Source of the DNA: Parasedimentitalea psychrophila
Lineage (GTDB): Bacteria; Pseudomonadota; Alphaproteobacteria; Rhodobacterales; Rhodobacteraceae
Assembly: GCF_030285785.1 (NCBI RefSeq)
Contig: NZ_CP127247.1
Location: forward strand, 4,673,501-4,737,500
Direction of reading: 5' to 3'
Length of the DNA stretch: 64,000 bases
The notes under the pieces were generated by a model. That model searched no databases. It was not told the DNA's origin and saw nothing but the letters and a program-made list of their open reading frames with translations. Position 1 is the stretch's first letter. Each line of letters begins with the position of its first letter. Shown here piece after piece: positions 54,302 to 63,447 of the stretch. The position numbers and the translations under genes were made by a program.

Positions 54302-55057
54302 ATGGGAATTCTTGAAGTCAAAGGCGTCAACAAGCGGTTCGGCGGGCTCCAGGCGCTGGGGGATGTGAACCTCAGCGTCAAGGAAAACTCGGTCCATGCC
54401 ATCATCGGCCCCAACGGCGCCGGTAAATCCACCCTGCTGAACGTGCTGGTGGGCAAGCTGATCCCGGACACCGGATCGGTGATGTTCGATGGCAAATCAG
54501 TGTTGGGACGCGCCCCCTATGAGATCAACCAGATGGGCATCAGCCGAGTGTTCCAGACGCCGGAGATCTTTGGCGATCTGACGGTATTGGAAAACATGCT
54601 GATTCCCTGCTTTGCCAAGCGCGACGGGGCGTTTGAGATGAACGCCATCACCTCGGTGCTCGGCCAAAGGGATGTCATTGAGAAAGCCGAGCATATGCTG
54701 GAAGAGATGAACATGGCGGACAAGCGGCATATGCATGCCGCCGCCCTGTCCCGTGGTGACAAACGCCGGCTGGAGATTGGCATGTGCCTGTCGCAAGAGC
54801 CCCGGCTTTTGTTGCTGGATGAACCCACTGCCGGTATGGCGCGGGCTGACACCAACAACACCATCGACCTGTTGAAACAAATCAGTGACGAGCGCGACAT
54901 CACCATCGCCATCATTGAACACGACATGCATGTGGTATTCTCGCTGGCCGACCGGATCACCGTTCTGGCCCAAGGCAGGCCGCTGGTCGAAGACGATCCG
55001 CAAAACATCCGAGGCAACCCTCTGGTGCGCGAAGCGTATCTCGGTGAGCAAGCCTAG
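54302..55057 (+). CDS. ABC transporter ATPase (LivG family)
   Basis: The 251-aa protein has Walker A GPNGAGKST, an LSRGDKRRLEIGMCL signature in place of the standard LSGGQ, Walker B LLLLDEPTAGM and the switch His in IEHDMHVVF. The LSRGD form resembles urea/amide-type systems (UrtD) more than classical LivG. Confidence 0.92.
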   Translation: MGILEVKGVNKRFGGLQALGDVNLSVKENSVHAIIGPNGAGKSTLLNVLVGKLIPDTGSVMFDGKSVLGRAPYEINQMGISRVFQTPEIFGDLTVLENMLIPCFAKRDGAFEMNAITSVLGQRDVIEKAEHMLEEMNMADKRHMHAAALSRGDKRRLEIGMCLSQEPRLLLLDEPTAGMARADTNNTIDLLKQISDERDITIAIIEHDMHVVFSLADRITVLAQGRPLVEDDPQNIRGNPLVREAYLGEQA

Positions 55058-55076
55058 GGAGCATCGTCATTCACCC

Positions 55077-55099
55077 CGAAAACTGGACACCGGTTTTTG
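55077..55099 (+). other. Imperfect hairpin between the two ATPase genes
   Basis: CGAAAACTGG and CCGGTTTTTG pair with two mismatches around a 3-nt loop, in the 70-nt gap before the LivF gene. It may modulate relative expression. Confidence 0.35.
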
Positions 55100-55127
55100 A
55101 ATTGGTTGAGTGAGAAAGGAAATAACT

Positions 55128-55883
55128 ATGAACGTCAAACCCAATTTCTCCAAGAACGCCAATCAGGCGACCACCGCTCCGGCCTTTCTGTCGGTCTGGG
55201 ACATGCATGCCTATTACGGCGAAAGCTATATCGTGCAGGGTATTTCCTTCAATGTGCACGAGGGCGAGATCCTCGCCCTGTTGGGCCGCAACGGCGCGGG
55301 CAAAACCTCAACCCTGCGCGCCATCGCCCGGATGGACGATCCTCAGTTGAACAAGGGCGAGATCTGGCTGGATCACCAGCCGCTGCACAACATGGCCGCC
55401 TATCAGGCCGCGGCCGTCGGTCTGGCGCTGGTCCCCGAGGATCGCCGCATCATTGCCGGGCTGACTGTCGAGGAAAACCTGCAACTGGCGCAGATCGCAC
55501 CGCCAATCGGCTGGTCTCTTGACCGATTGTACCAGATGTTCCCGCGTCTGGGAGAACGCCGCAAGCAAGAGGGCGTCACCCTGTCGGGGGGCGAGCAGCA
55601 AATGCTGGCGATTGCCCGCGCCTTGGCCCGCGACATCAAGGTGCTGTTGCTGGATGAACCCTATGAAGGCCTGGCGCCAGTGATTGTCGATGAGATCGAA
55701 AAGACCCTCATTCACATCAAGGAACAGGGCATCACCACCATTATCGTTGAACAGAACGCAGTGCGGGCGCTGAAATTGGCTGACCGCGCCGTGATCCTCG
55801 ACACCGGCGGCATCGTGTTTGACGGGCTGGCCTCCGAGGTACTGGAAAACGAGGAATTGCGAGCAGAGTATTTGGCGATTTAG
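55128..55883 (+). CDS. ABC transporter ATPase (LivF family)
   Basis: The 251-aa protein has Walker A GRNGAGKTS, signature LSGGEQQMLAIARAL, Walker B VLLLDEPYEGLAP and an IVEQNAVRAL switch region with Gln-Asn in place of the usual His, as common in LivF. ATG 55128 is chosen for AAGGAAATAACT. An N-terminal extension of ~20 residues precedes the core. Confidence 0.93.
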   Translation: MNVKPNFSKNANQATTAPAFLSVWDMHAYYGESYIVQGISFNVHEGEILALLGRNGAGKTSTLRAIARMDDPQLNKGEIWLDHQPLHNMAAYQAAAVGLALVPEDRRIIAGLTVEENLQLAQIAPPIGWSLDRLYQMFPRLGERRKQEGVTLSGGEQQMLAIARALARDIKVLLLDEPYEGLAPVIVDEIEKTLIHIKEQGITTIIVEQNAVRALKLADRAVILDTGGIVFDGLASEVLENEELRAEYLAI

Positions 55884-55925
55884 AAAGTTCTCCTTGTCAT
55901 AGGTCTCGTCAATACACCGCAATTT

Positions 55926-55956
55926 AAGGGCTGCCTCCGTCTGGAGGTGGCCCTTT
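55926..55956 (+). terminator. Terminator after the ABC operon
   Basis: AAGGGCTGCCTCC and GGAGGTGGCCCTT pair with one mismatch around a 4-nt loop, followed by TTC. It lies ~45 nt after the livF-type stop. Confidence 0.75.
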
Positions 55957-56107
55957 CAATCTGCAAACATCAAAATGGACAGCGGCCAACAGTGGCTCTG
56001 CCTGCGTTGCAATTCGACGGGTTTGGCGCTGGTCCATTTAGACAGTAATCCTGCTCATTCTTATAGACGGCTTTAATTTTCTCGACAATCAGTCCACACA
56101 TGCCGCC

Positions 56108-56644
56108 ATGAGTGATATCGCCTTTGACCACGCCCCCATCGGGCTCGCCCAACTGGAACAGCGCATCATCCGGCGCTGCAATCTGCAATTCGCCGAGACC
56201 TTTGGCGACGACCCGGAGGCCTTTATTGGCATCGAGATCGCCGAGCTTTACCCCAGCCGCGAGGATTTTGACCGTATCGGCACCCGCTTGCAGCAAGATG
56301 ATGTTCAGGCCGGCCGATATGATGATGAACGCATCATGCGGCGGCTGTCGGGGGATTTGTTCTGGTGCCGTGTGCGCGGCCGCTCGCTCACCCCTGAGCA
56401 TCCGTTTCGCGCCGGAATCTGGTCTTTTGCGGATATTTCGGAAGACCGACCGGTGGTCTCTCTTACTCCGCGCGAACGGGATGTCGCGATCCTGACCTGT
56501 CATGGGCTGTCCGCCAAGGAAATCGGTGCCAAACTGAACCTGTCTTATCGCACCATCGAAACCCATCGGGCGCATCTGCTGAAGAAATTTGCCGCCCGCA
56601 AGCTGCCGGAACTGGTGGCCAAACTGACTGGTATGCCGCTGTAG
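56108..56644 (+). CDS. PAS-LuxR family transcriptional regulator
   Basis: The 178-aa protein has an N-terminal PAS-like sensor (IGLAQLEQRIIRRCNLQFAETFGDDPEAFIGIEIAELYPS) and a C-terminal LuxR HTH (LTPRERDVAILTCHGLSAKEIGAKLNLSYRTIETHRAHLLKKF). There is no receiver domain. It could regulate the upstream ABC operon, or serve as output for a separate sensor; both are inference. Confidence 0.88.
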   Translation: MSDIAFDHAPIGLAQLEQRIIRRCNLQFAETFGDDPEAFIGIEIAELYPSREDFDRIGTRLQQDDVQAGRYDDERIMRRLSGDLFWCRVRGRSLTPEHPFRAGIWSFADISEDRPVVSLTPRERDVAILTCHGLSAKEIGAKLNLSYRTIETHRAHLLKKFAARKLPELVAKLTGMPL

Positions 56645-56788
56645 ATCGAGACCAATTGCAAAACGGAGCGCAAGGTCCCATGTTAGCATCTGGTTAGGGT
56701 GCTTTCATTGCGGGCAAGCTTGCCCTATAAGCGCGTAAAAATTCGGCCTATGCTGCAAGCAGGCCATAGGGAACCGGCTGAGGATCAA

Positions 56789-57286
56789 ATGAAAAACAAA
56801 TCTCACGAAGCAGACGTAGCCTTTATCAAGGCATTGGCCGAAATGCTGCGCGACAACGATCTGACCGAATTGCAGGTCAAACGGGATTACGGCGATGACG
56901 ACAGCCTGAATGTGCGCGTCTCTCGCAAGATCACCGTCATGTCGGCCCCGGTTCAGGTTGCGGTGCCTGCCGCGGCTCCGGCCGCTGTTGCGGCTGCGGC
57001 CCCTGCAGCGGCCCCTGCGGCGGCGGCGCTGTCTGACGACCCTGCCAGCCACCCCGGCGCCGTGCCCTCTCCGATGGTCGGCACCGTCTACATCCAGGCA
57101 GAACCCGGCGCGCCAGCCTTTATTTCAGTCGGCTCCAAGGTCAGCGAAGGCGATACCCTGCTGATCATCGAAGCGATGAAGACGATGAACCACATTCCGG
57201 CCCCCAAGGGCGGCACGGTCAAGCGCATTCTGGTCGAAGACGGCGCCGCTGTGGAATTCGGAACACCTCTGGTCATCATAGAGTAA
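56789..57286 (+). CDS. accB: Acetyl-CoA carboxylase biotin carboxyl carrier protein
   Basis: The 165-aa protein has an N-terminal helix domain, an Ala/Pro-rich linker at ~60-85 and a biotinyl domain with [21 protein letters not shown] and the EAMKTMNH biotin-lysine motif. ATG 56789 ([12 protein letters not shown]) is the family start. It lies 9 nt before accC. It carries CO2 for fatty acid synthesis. Confidence 0.96.
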   Translation: MKNKSHEADVAFIKALAEMLRDNDLTELQVKRDYGDDDSLNVRVSRKITVMSAPVQVAVPAAAPAAVAAAAPAAAPAAAALSDDPASHPGAVPSPMVGTVYIQAEPGAPAFISVGSKVSEGDTLLIIEAMKTMNHIPAPKGGTVKRILVEDGAAVEFGTPLVIIE

Positions 57287-57295
57287 GGATCTGAC

Positions 57296-58645
57296 ATGTT
57301 TGACAAGATCCTGATTGCCAACCGCGGCGAAATCGCCCTCCGCGTGATCCGCGCGGCACGCGAAATGGGCATCGCCAGCGTTGCGGTGCACTCTACTGCC
57401 GACGCCGATGCCATGCATGTGCGGATGGCCGATGAATCGGTCTGTATCGGGCCGCCAGCCAGCATTAACAGCTACCTGTCGATCCCGGCCATCATCTCGG
57501 CCTGTGAAATCACCGGTGCGCAGGCGATCCACCCCGGCTATGGTTTCCTGTCGGAAAACGCCAATTTTGTGCAGATCGTCGAAGACCACGGCCTGACATT
57601 CATTGGCCCCACCGCGCAGCACATCCGCACCATGGGCGACAAGATCACCGCCAAGGACACTATGAAGGCGCTGGGTGTTCCCTGTGTTCCCGGCTCCGAA
57701 GGTGGCGTTCCAGACCTGGAAGCGGCGCAGAAAATTGGCGCTGAAATCGGCTATCCGGTTATCATCAAGGCCACAGCTGGTGGCGGCGGCAAGGGCATGA
57801 AAGTGGCCAAAACCGCTGCGGACATGGAAATGGCCTTTCGAACCGCACGCGCCGAGGGCAAGTCCAATTTTGGCAACGATGAAGTCTACATCGAGAAATA
57901 CCTGACCACGCCGCGTCACATCGAAATTCAGGTGTTTGGCGATGGCAAGGGCAAGGCCGTACATCTGGGCGAGCGCGATTGCTCACTGCAGCGCCGCCAC
58001 CAAAAGGTATTCGAGGAAGCCCCCGGCCCCAGCATCAGCGCAGAAGAACGCGCCAAAATCGGCAAGCTCTGCGCCGACGCGGTTGCCAATATCAACTATA
58101 TCGGCGCCGGCACCATTGAGTTCCTCTATGAGAACGGCGAGTTCTTTTTCATCGAGATGAACACCCGCCTGCAGGTGGAACACCCGGTCACAGAGGCGAT
58201 CTTTGGGGTTGATCTGGTGCGCGAACAGATTCGCGTCGCTGAAGGCCTGCCAATGTCGTTTGGTCAGGACGATCTGACGATCAATGGCCATGCCATCGAG
58301 GTGCGAATCAACGCCGAGAAACTGCCTAACTTTGCCCCCTGCCCCGGCAGAATCACCCAATACCACGCCCCCGGCGGATTGGGTGTGCGGATGGATTCAG
58401 CGCTGTATGACGGTTATTCAATCCCACCCTTTTACGACAGTCTGATCGGCAAACTGATCGTGCATGGCCGCGATCGCAACGAGGCAATTTCCCGCCTGAG
58501 CCGGGCTCTGGGCGAGCTGATTGTCGATGGGGTTGACACCACGGTGCCGCTGTTTGACGCCTTGCTGGCCGAGCCTGACATCCAGTCTGGCAATTACAAC
58601 ATTCACTGGCTGGAACGTTGGCTTGACGATAACCTTGCCAGTTAA
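57296..58645 (+). CDS. accC: Acetyl-CoA carboxylase biotin carboxylase subunit
   Basis: The 449-aa ATP-grasp enzyme carboxylates biotin on AccB. Motifs include [21 protein letters not shown], the ATP loop [23 protein letters not shown] and [16 protein letters not shown]. Length is standard. It forms a two-gene operon with accB. Confidence 0.98.
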   Translation: MFDKILIANRGEIALRVIRAAREMGIASVAVHSTADADAMHVRMADESVCIGPPASINSYLSIPAIISACEITGAQAIHPGYGFLSENANFVQIVEDHGLTFIGPTAQHIRTMGDKITAKDTMKALGVPCVPGSEGGVPDLEAAQKIGAEIGYPVIIKATAGGGGKGMKVAKTAADMEMAFRTARAEGKSNFGNDEVYIEKYLTTPRHIEIQVFGDGKGKAVHLGERDCSLQRRHQKVFEEAPGPSISAEERAKIGKLCADAVANINYIGAGTIEFLYENGEFFFIEMNTRLQVEHPVTEAIFGVDLVREQIRVAEGLPMSFGQDDLTINGHAIEVRINAEKLPNFAPCPGRITQYHAPGGLGVRMDSALYDGYSIPPFYDSLIGKLIVHGRDRNEAISRLSRALGELIVDGVDTTVPLFDALLAEPDIQSGNYNIHWLERWLDDNLAS

Positions 58646-58652
58646 AACCACC

Positions 58653-58681
58653 GTAGCGGTGCGTGCCAGCACGCACCCTAC
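58653..58681. repeat. Palindromic extragenic repeat between accC and aat
   Basis: GGTGCGTGC and GCACGCACC surround CA, extended by GTAG and CTAC at the outside. It is a compact, nearly perfect 29-bp inverted repeat of the kind scattered in many proteobacterial genomes. Confidence 0.6.
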
Positions 58682-58702
58682 AACCACCATCAGGGTCCTG
58701 CG

Positions 58703-59338
58703 ATGACAGGGCTGACAGCTGACTTACTGTTGTTGGCCTATGCATCCGGGGTCTTTCCCATGGCCGAGCATCAGGATGATCCGGAGGTTTTCTGGGTCGA
58801 TCCCAAGCGGCGTGGAATTTTGCCCTTGCACGGATTTCGTATGTCGCGCTCTCTGGCCCGCCGACTGCGCCGCGGTGACTATCAGATCACCATAAATCAG
58901 GATTTCGCGGCCGTTCTGACCGCCTGCGCCGACCGCGCCGAGACCTGGATCAATGCCGACATCCATGCCCGCTATGTTGAGTTGCACCAGATGGGCAAAG
59001 CCCACTCCGTCGAGGTCTGGCAAGACGGAGAGCTGTCGGGCGGTGTCTATGGCGTCACCCTGGGCGGCGCGTTTTTTGGCGAAAGCATGTTTTCACGCCG
59101 CCGCGATGCCTCCAAAATTGCCCTGTGTTACCTGATAGATCGCCTGAATCAAGCTGGGTTCACCCTGTGTGACACCCAGTTTCTCACCGCGCATCTCGCC
59201 TCGCTGGGCGGGGTCGAGATCAGCCGGGCCGCCTATCAGCGGCTCCTGCGCGATGCGCTACTGCTAAAGGCCGACTTCACCGCCCCAGCGGTGCCGACGG
59301 CTCAGGAATTGCTGCAGCGAAGAACCCAGATATCATAA
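58703..59338 (+). CDS. aat: Leucyl/phenylalanyl-tRNA-protein transferase
   Basis: The 211-aa enzyme adds Leu or Phe to N-terminal Arg/Lys of proteins, marking them for ClpS-ClpAP. Motifs include LLLAYASGVFPMAE, FWVDPKRRGILPL, GVYGVTLGGAFFGESMFSRRRDASK and CDTQFLTAHLASLGG. Its 3' end overlaps the convergent DUF2155 gene by 37 nt. Confidence 0.96.
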   Translation: MTGLTADLLLLAYASGVFPMAEHQDDPEVFWVDPKRRGILPLHGFRMSRSLARRLRRGDYQITINQDFAAVLTACADRAETWINADIHARYVELHQMGKAHSVEVWQDGELSGGVYGVTLGGAFFGESMFSRRRDASKIALCYLIDRLNQAGFTLCDTQFLTAHLASLGGVEISRAAYQRLLRDALLLKADFTAPAVPTAQELLQRRTQIS

Positions 59339-59670
59339 CGGCTGTGATCCAGCGCACTCAGCGCCGGGCTGGAGGCAATCATCCAGCCCTCGAACTGCAC
59401 CGCTCCGCTGTCCGGGTCACGAATAGTCAGGAACGCATAGGCATCGCCGGTGGGATTGTCCGCCGGGTAGCGACACTCTGACAGTGTCACCAACAGCCCG
59501 AACAGTTCGGCGCTGCCACCGCTCGGGATATTGGCATCCACGGTATGGCCGTTGACCTTGTCCAGCCCCCGCACGACCGCCCCAGGGGCGGAGACAGCGC
59601 TGTCCTGCGCCCAAATCGGGGCGCCCAGCCCCCAGGCCAGCATCAGCAGGCCGGAAAAAAATGGCTTCAC
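59302..59670 (-). CDS. DUF2155 secreted protein
   Basis: The 122-aa protein starts at GTG 59670, overlapping the mlaD stop (GTGA). A signal peptide ends near AQD (residues ~20-23). The DUF2155 core follows (VRGLDKVNGHTVDANIPSG, LLVTLSECRYPADNPTGDAYAFLTIRD, GWMIASSPALSALDHSRYDIWVLRC) with two cysteines likely disulfide-bonded. Function is unknown; the gene sits with mlaD in many alphaproteobacteria. Confidence 0.9.
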   Translation of the reverse strand: MKPFFSGLLMLAWGLGAPIWAQDSAVSAPGAVVRGLDKVNGHTVDANIPSGGSAELFGLLVTLSECRYPADNPTGDAYAFLTIRDPDSGAVQFEGWMIASSPALSALDHSRYDIWVLRCSNS

Positions 59671-60119
59671 GAGTCCTCACCACTGCCGGATACAAACTTC
59701 AGCAGCAGGGTAATCAGGCTGACTGCACCCTGGGTGTCTTCGATCTCGTCCCCCGGTTCAAAATTGAACGGCGATCCGCCGGGCATGATTTCCACGAAAT
59801 TCCCGCCCAACAACCCCTCGGAGGACACCACGATGGCGCTGTCGTCGGGGATATCAATGCCTTGCTGCACTGAAAAACGGGTGTCCGCGCGATAGGTCTG
59901 CGGGTTCAGTTCAACATCGGTCACAGTGCCGATCTTGACCCCGGCCAGACGCACATCGGTGCCAACGCCGACACCTTCGAGAGAGCGGAACGAGGCGTTG
60001 AGCCTATAATCTGCGCCGGATTGCGACAGACCCGTCGCCTGTCCCGCATAGACCGCAAAGCCAATTGCTGCGGCCAGAACGACGCCGCCGACCAGAACTT
60101 CGGTAGTGTTGTGGGACAT
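59667..60119 (-). CDS. mlaD: Outer-membrane lipid asymmetry protein MlaD
   Basis: The 150-aa MCE-domain protein has an N-terminal membrane anchor (residues ~8-27) and one MCE domain (YRLNASFRSLEGVGVGTDVRLAGVKIGTVTDVEL...VSSEGLLGGNFVEIMPGG). MlaD forms a hexameric ring that moves phospholipids. The other mla genes are not here. Confidence 0.94.
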   Translation of the reverse strand: MSHNTTEVLVGGVVLAAAIGFAVYAGQATGLSQSGADYRLNASFRSLEGVGVGTDVRLAGVKIGTVTDVELNPQTYRADTRFSVQQGIDIPDDSAIVVSSEGLLGGNFVEIMPGGSPFNFEPGDEIEDTQGAVSLITLLLKFVSGSGEDS

Positions 60120-60147
60120 TGTGTTGCGCCTCTACCGGGGCCGGATG

Positions 60148-60534
60148 TTACTCCGGCACCCATGCCTCATAATCGCTGCGCGCTGCCGGTTCGCCGGCCT
60201 GGCGAATCGATCCCTGCGGCGCATAAGCCATTGCCGTACCTGTCAGGTTTTCCTGATGCGGCTTTTCCCAGTCCTTGTGGACCAGTGGCTGTTCTGACGG
60301 CAGTTCATCAAAGGTCCGGTGCAGCCAGCCGTGCCAGTCCGCATTGATGCGCGTGGCCTCGATCTCGCCGTTGAAGATCACCCAGCGTTTGCTGTCATCG
60401 GCATTGTGATAATACACATTGCCCTGATCATCGTCGCCAACTTTGATCCCCTTGCGGGCAGTGAAGAGCTGTGTGTTCAGCGTCTGACCGTTCCACCAGG
60501 TGACGGCGCGCAGAAGAGTGCTTAGGATTGACAT
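60148..60534 (-). CDS. NADH:ubiquinone oxidoreductase accessory subunit NDUFA12
   Basis: The 128-aa protein resembles the mitochondrial complex I B17.2 subunit, shared with alphaproteobacteria: [53 protein letters not shown] and [16 protein letters not shown] 60534 ([11 protein letters not shown]) is the usual start. It is conserved near mlaD in this lineage. Confidence 0.94.
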   Translation of the reverse strand: MSILSTLLRAVTWWNGQTLNTQLFTARKGIKVGDDDQGNVYYHNADDSKRWVIFNGEIEATRINADWHGWLHRTFDELPSEQPLVHKDWEKPHQENLTGTAMAYAPQGSIRQAGEPAARSDYEAWVPE

Positions 60535-60678
60535 GGATGCCTCCGTAAATTCCCCTTTGATATGACGCAGTTTGCATCCGAGGTCCAGATGCTGCACGAT
60601 CTCCAATGGCTCGCAAGGTCACGGATGTGCGCATTTTCCCACGGCCAGGCAGGATTCAGGGGGTATTGCAGTGTTGCT

Positions 60679-61038
60679 TCAAGGCGCCAGCGCCGTGACC
60701 TCGATCTCGATCCGGTACTTGGGATCAATAAGCCCACATTCGATCATGGTTGCCGCAGGTGGGTTCTCCCCAAATGTCTTGGCCAGGACCGGCCAGCAGG
60801 CGTCAAATTCCTGGGCGTCGGGCAGGTAATAATTTATCCTGACAATTTGTTCAAAACTGCTACCGGCATCGGTAAGAGCCTTGCCGATGATCGCCAGAGC
60901 CGACTGGCACTGCGCAACCACCCCATCGCCCTGCCCGACGGTGCCCGCAACATGAACAAACCCGCCGGCCACCACCGCCCGACAATAGCCAACCTTGGCT
61001 TCGAACTCGCCGCCTGAGGATATTCTTTTGATGGTCAT
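60679..61038 (-). CDS. RidA/YjgF-family protein
   Basis: The 119-aa protein has the RidA pattern: GYCRAVVAGGFVHVAGTVGQGDGVVAQCQSALAIIGKALTDAGSSFEQIVRINYYLPD, ending PPAATMIECGLIDPKYRIEIEVTALA. RidA proteins deaminate reactive enamines or imines. The catalytic arginine usual near the C-terminus (R in the VEIE-preceding region) is not clearly placed, so enzyme activity is uncertain. ATG 61038 (MTIKRISSGG) is the family start. Confidence 0.88.
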   Translation of the reverse strand: MTIKRISSGGEFEAKVGYCRAVVAGGFVHVAGTVGQGDGVVAQCQSALAIIGKALTDAGSSFEQIVRINYYLPDAQEFDACWPVLAKTFGENPPAATMIECGLIDPKYRIEIEVTALAP

Positions 61039-61148
61039 CTCAGCTCCCATGCGTCCCAAAGAAATCAGGAGGCCCATAAATTTGTATTGCACAGCAAAAC
61101 GGCGCGGGATGACCCGCGCCGCGTTGATCTTGTCTGGCACCACATGGG

Positions 61149-62417
61149 TTAGCCAGCAGAGGCTGGCTCTTTTTCCGCATCCGCGTGGATCATCAGCGGT
61201 TCAACCTTCGAATTCACCGCCTCCTCGTTCACCACCACCTTGGTCACACTGTCCATTCCGGGCAGATCAAACATGGTGTTGAGCAGGATATCCTCCAGAA
61301 TCGAGCGCAAGCCCCGGGCCCCGGTTTTACGTTGAATGGCGCGTTTGGCAATCGCACTCAGCGCATCATCGGTAAAGTCCAGTTCGGTGTCTTCAATCTC
61401 GAACAGGCGCTGGTACTGTTTGACCAAGGCGTTCTTGGGCTTGGACAGGATTGTAACCAGCGCATCTTCGTCCAGGTCTTCCAGTGTTGCCAGCACCGGC
61501 AAACGGCCGACAAATTCCGGGATCAGGCCGAATTTCAGCAGATCCTCGGGTTCCAGATCCTGAAAAACCTCGCCCACACCGCGTTCATCATTGTCACGAA
61601 CATCGGCGCCGAATCCCATCGCCGATCCCTTGCCGCGTGCGGCAATGATCTTGTCGAGACCAGCAAAGGCGCCACCACAGATGAACAGGATGTTGGTGGT
61701 ATCGACCTGCAGGAATTCCTGCTGCGGGTGCTTACGCCCGCCCTGCGGAGGAACGCTGGCAACGGTGCCTTCCATCAGTTTCAACAGCGCCTGCTGCACG
61801 CCCTCCCCCGAGACATCGCGGGTGATCGAAGGGTTTTCAGACTTGCGGGTGATCTTGTCGACCTCGTCAATGTAGACGATGCCACGCTGTGCGCGCTCAA
61901 CATTATATTCCGATGCCTGCAACAGTTTCAGGATGATGTTTTCCACGTCCTCGCCGACGTAACCGGCTTCGGTGAGGGTGGTGGCATCTGCCATCGTGAA
62001 CGGCACATCCAGAATCCGCGCCAACGTCTGTGCCAGCAGCGTTTTGCCGCAACCGGTTGGGCCGATCAGCAGAATATTGGATTTGGCCAGCTCAAGTTCC
62101 GAGCCCGCCTTTTCCGCATGGTTCAGACGCTTATAGTGATTGTGCACCGCAACCGAGAGCACCTTCTTGGCTTTCGCCTGGCCAATGACATAGTCATCCA
62201 GCACATCGCAAATATCCTTGGGAGTCGGCACTCCATCGGTGGTTTTCAATCCCGAGGCCTTGGTCTCTTCACGGATAATATCCATGCAAAGTTCGACGCA
62301 CTCGTCGCAAATGAACACGGTTGGGCCCGCGATCAGCTTGCGTACCTCGTGCTGGCTCTTGCCGCAGAAGCTGCAGTAAAGCGTATTCTTGCTATCGCCG
62401 CTTGAGTTCGTTGCCAT
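61149..62417 (-). CDS. clpX: ATP-dependent Clp protease ATP-binding subunit ClpX
   Basis: The 422-aa AAA+ unfoldase has an N-terminal zinc domain (Cys15, Cys18, Cys37, Cys40), Walker [13 protein letters not shown], Walker [12 protein letters not shown], the [23 protein letters not shown] pore region, and an IGF-type ClpP-binding loop region. It feeds substrates to ClpP, encoded 145 nt upstream. Confidence 0.98.
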   Translation of the reverse strand: MATNSSGDSKNTLYCSFCGKSQHEVRKLIAGPTVFICDECVELCMDIIREETKASGLKTTDGVPTPKDICDVLDDYVIGQAKAKKVLSVAVHNHYKRLNHAEKAGSELELAKSNILLIGPTGCGKTLLAQTLARILDVPFTMADATTLTEAGYVGEDVENIILKLLQASEYNVERAQRGIVYIDEVDKITRKSENPSITRDVSGEGVQQALLKLMEGTVASVPPQGGRKHPQQEFLQVDTTNILFICGGAFAGLDKIIAARGKGSAMGFGADVRDNDERGVGEVFQDLEPEDLLKFGLIPEFVGRLPVLATLEDLDEDALVTILSKPKNALVKQYQRLFEIEDTELDFTDDALSAIAKRAIQRKTGARGLRSILEDILLNTMFDLPGMDSVTKVVVNEEAVNSKVEPLMIHADAEKEPASAG

Positions 62418-62562
62418 GGTCTACCTTTCAGTCCGCGCTAGGAGGGGGCCATCGAGCCGTCTCCCACTTCCAAAACAGCTTAGGCCAGTGCCTCAGCCGC
62501 TACAATCGCAAAGTACGCCCCAGCCCTGCCGGGACGCACAAGTTTACTTGTTAAAAAGAGCC

Positions 62563-63195
62563 TCAGCTCTCTTCTGATTCGCCTTTAGGGCGGCTGGCGA
62601 CGATCTCGTCGATCAGACCAAATTCCTTGGCCTCTTCCGGCGACATGAAGTTATCGCGCTCCAGTGCCGCTTCCACCTTGTCCAGTTCCTGACCGGTGTG
62701 ATGCACATAAATCTCGTTCAGGCGCCGCTTCAGCTTCAGCGTCTCTTCGGCGTGAATCATGATGTCAGTGGCCTGACCCTGGAACCCGCCCGAGGGCTGG
62801 TGCACCATTACCCGGCTGTTTGGCAGCGAGAAACGCATGCCTTTTTCGCCCGCAGTCAACAGCAGGGACCCCATCGAGGCCGCCTGACCGATCACAAGCG
62901 TCGAAACCTTTGGCTTGATGTACTGCATGGTGTCGTAGATCGACAGCCCCGAGGTGACCACACCACCGGGGGAGTTGATATACATAGAGATTTCTTTGGA
63001 GGGGTTCTCAGCCTCAAGGTGAAGCAACTGCGCCACGATCAGCGAACTCATGCCGTCGTGAACCGGACCACTGAGAAAAATAATCCGCTCCTTCAGCAAG
63101 CGTGAGAAAATATCATAGGCCCGCTCGCCACGGGCGGTCTGCTCAACCACCATGGGGACCAGGGTGTTCATGTAGGTTTCTTTTGGATCAAACAT
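62563..63195 (-). CDS. clpP: ATP-dependent Clp protease proteolytic subunit ClpP
   Basis: The 210-aa serine peptidase has Ser107 (GQAASMGS), His132 (VMVHQPSGG) and Asp180 (ERDNF). It forms two heptamer rings with ClpX or ClpA. The gene order clpP-clpX is usual; in Caulobacter the complex degrades CtrA. Confidence 0.98.
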   Translation of the reverse strand: MFDPKETYMNTLVPMVVEQTARGERAYDIFSRLLKERIIFLSGPVHDGMSSLIVAQLLHLEAENPSKEISMYINSPGGVVTSGLSIYDTMQYIKPKVSTLVIGQAASMGSLLLTAGEKGMRFSLPNSRVMVHQPSGGFQGQATDIMIHAEETLKLKRRLNEIYVHHTGQELDKVEAALERDNFMSPEEAKEFGLIDEIVASRPKGESEES

Positions 63196-63447
63196 TTGGG
63201 CCTGCCTGCTTTGAATGTAATCGGGACCATACCCGACGATGTGTTACTTGATTCTTAGTATCGCGGCATAAGGGCCGCAAGAGGGTGGAATAAATTTGCT
63301 GATCGCCGCCGATGCGGCAGCAACTACGTCGCATTTTGCAAGTCCATGTCGCAAATTGATGGCATTCAGTGTATAACCGAGCTTACCAAACGGCAAGAAA
63401 CGCCTTCCCCGCCCTCATGGACGTCAGCCGCACCACAGGATTTCATT

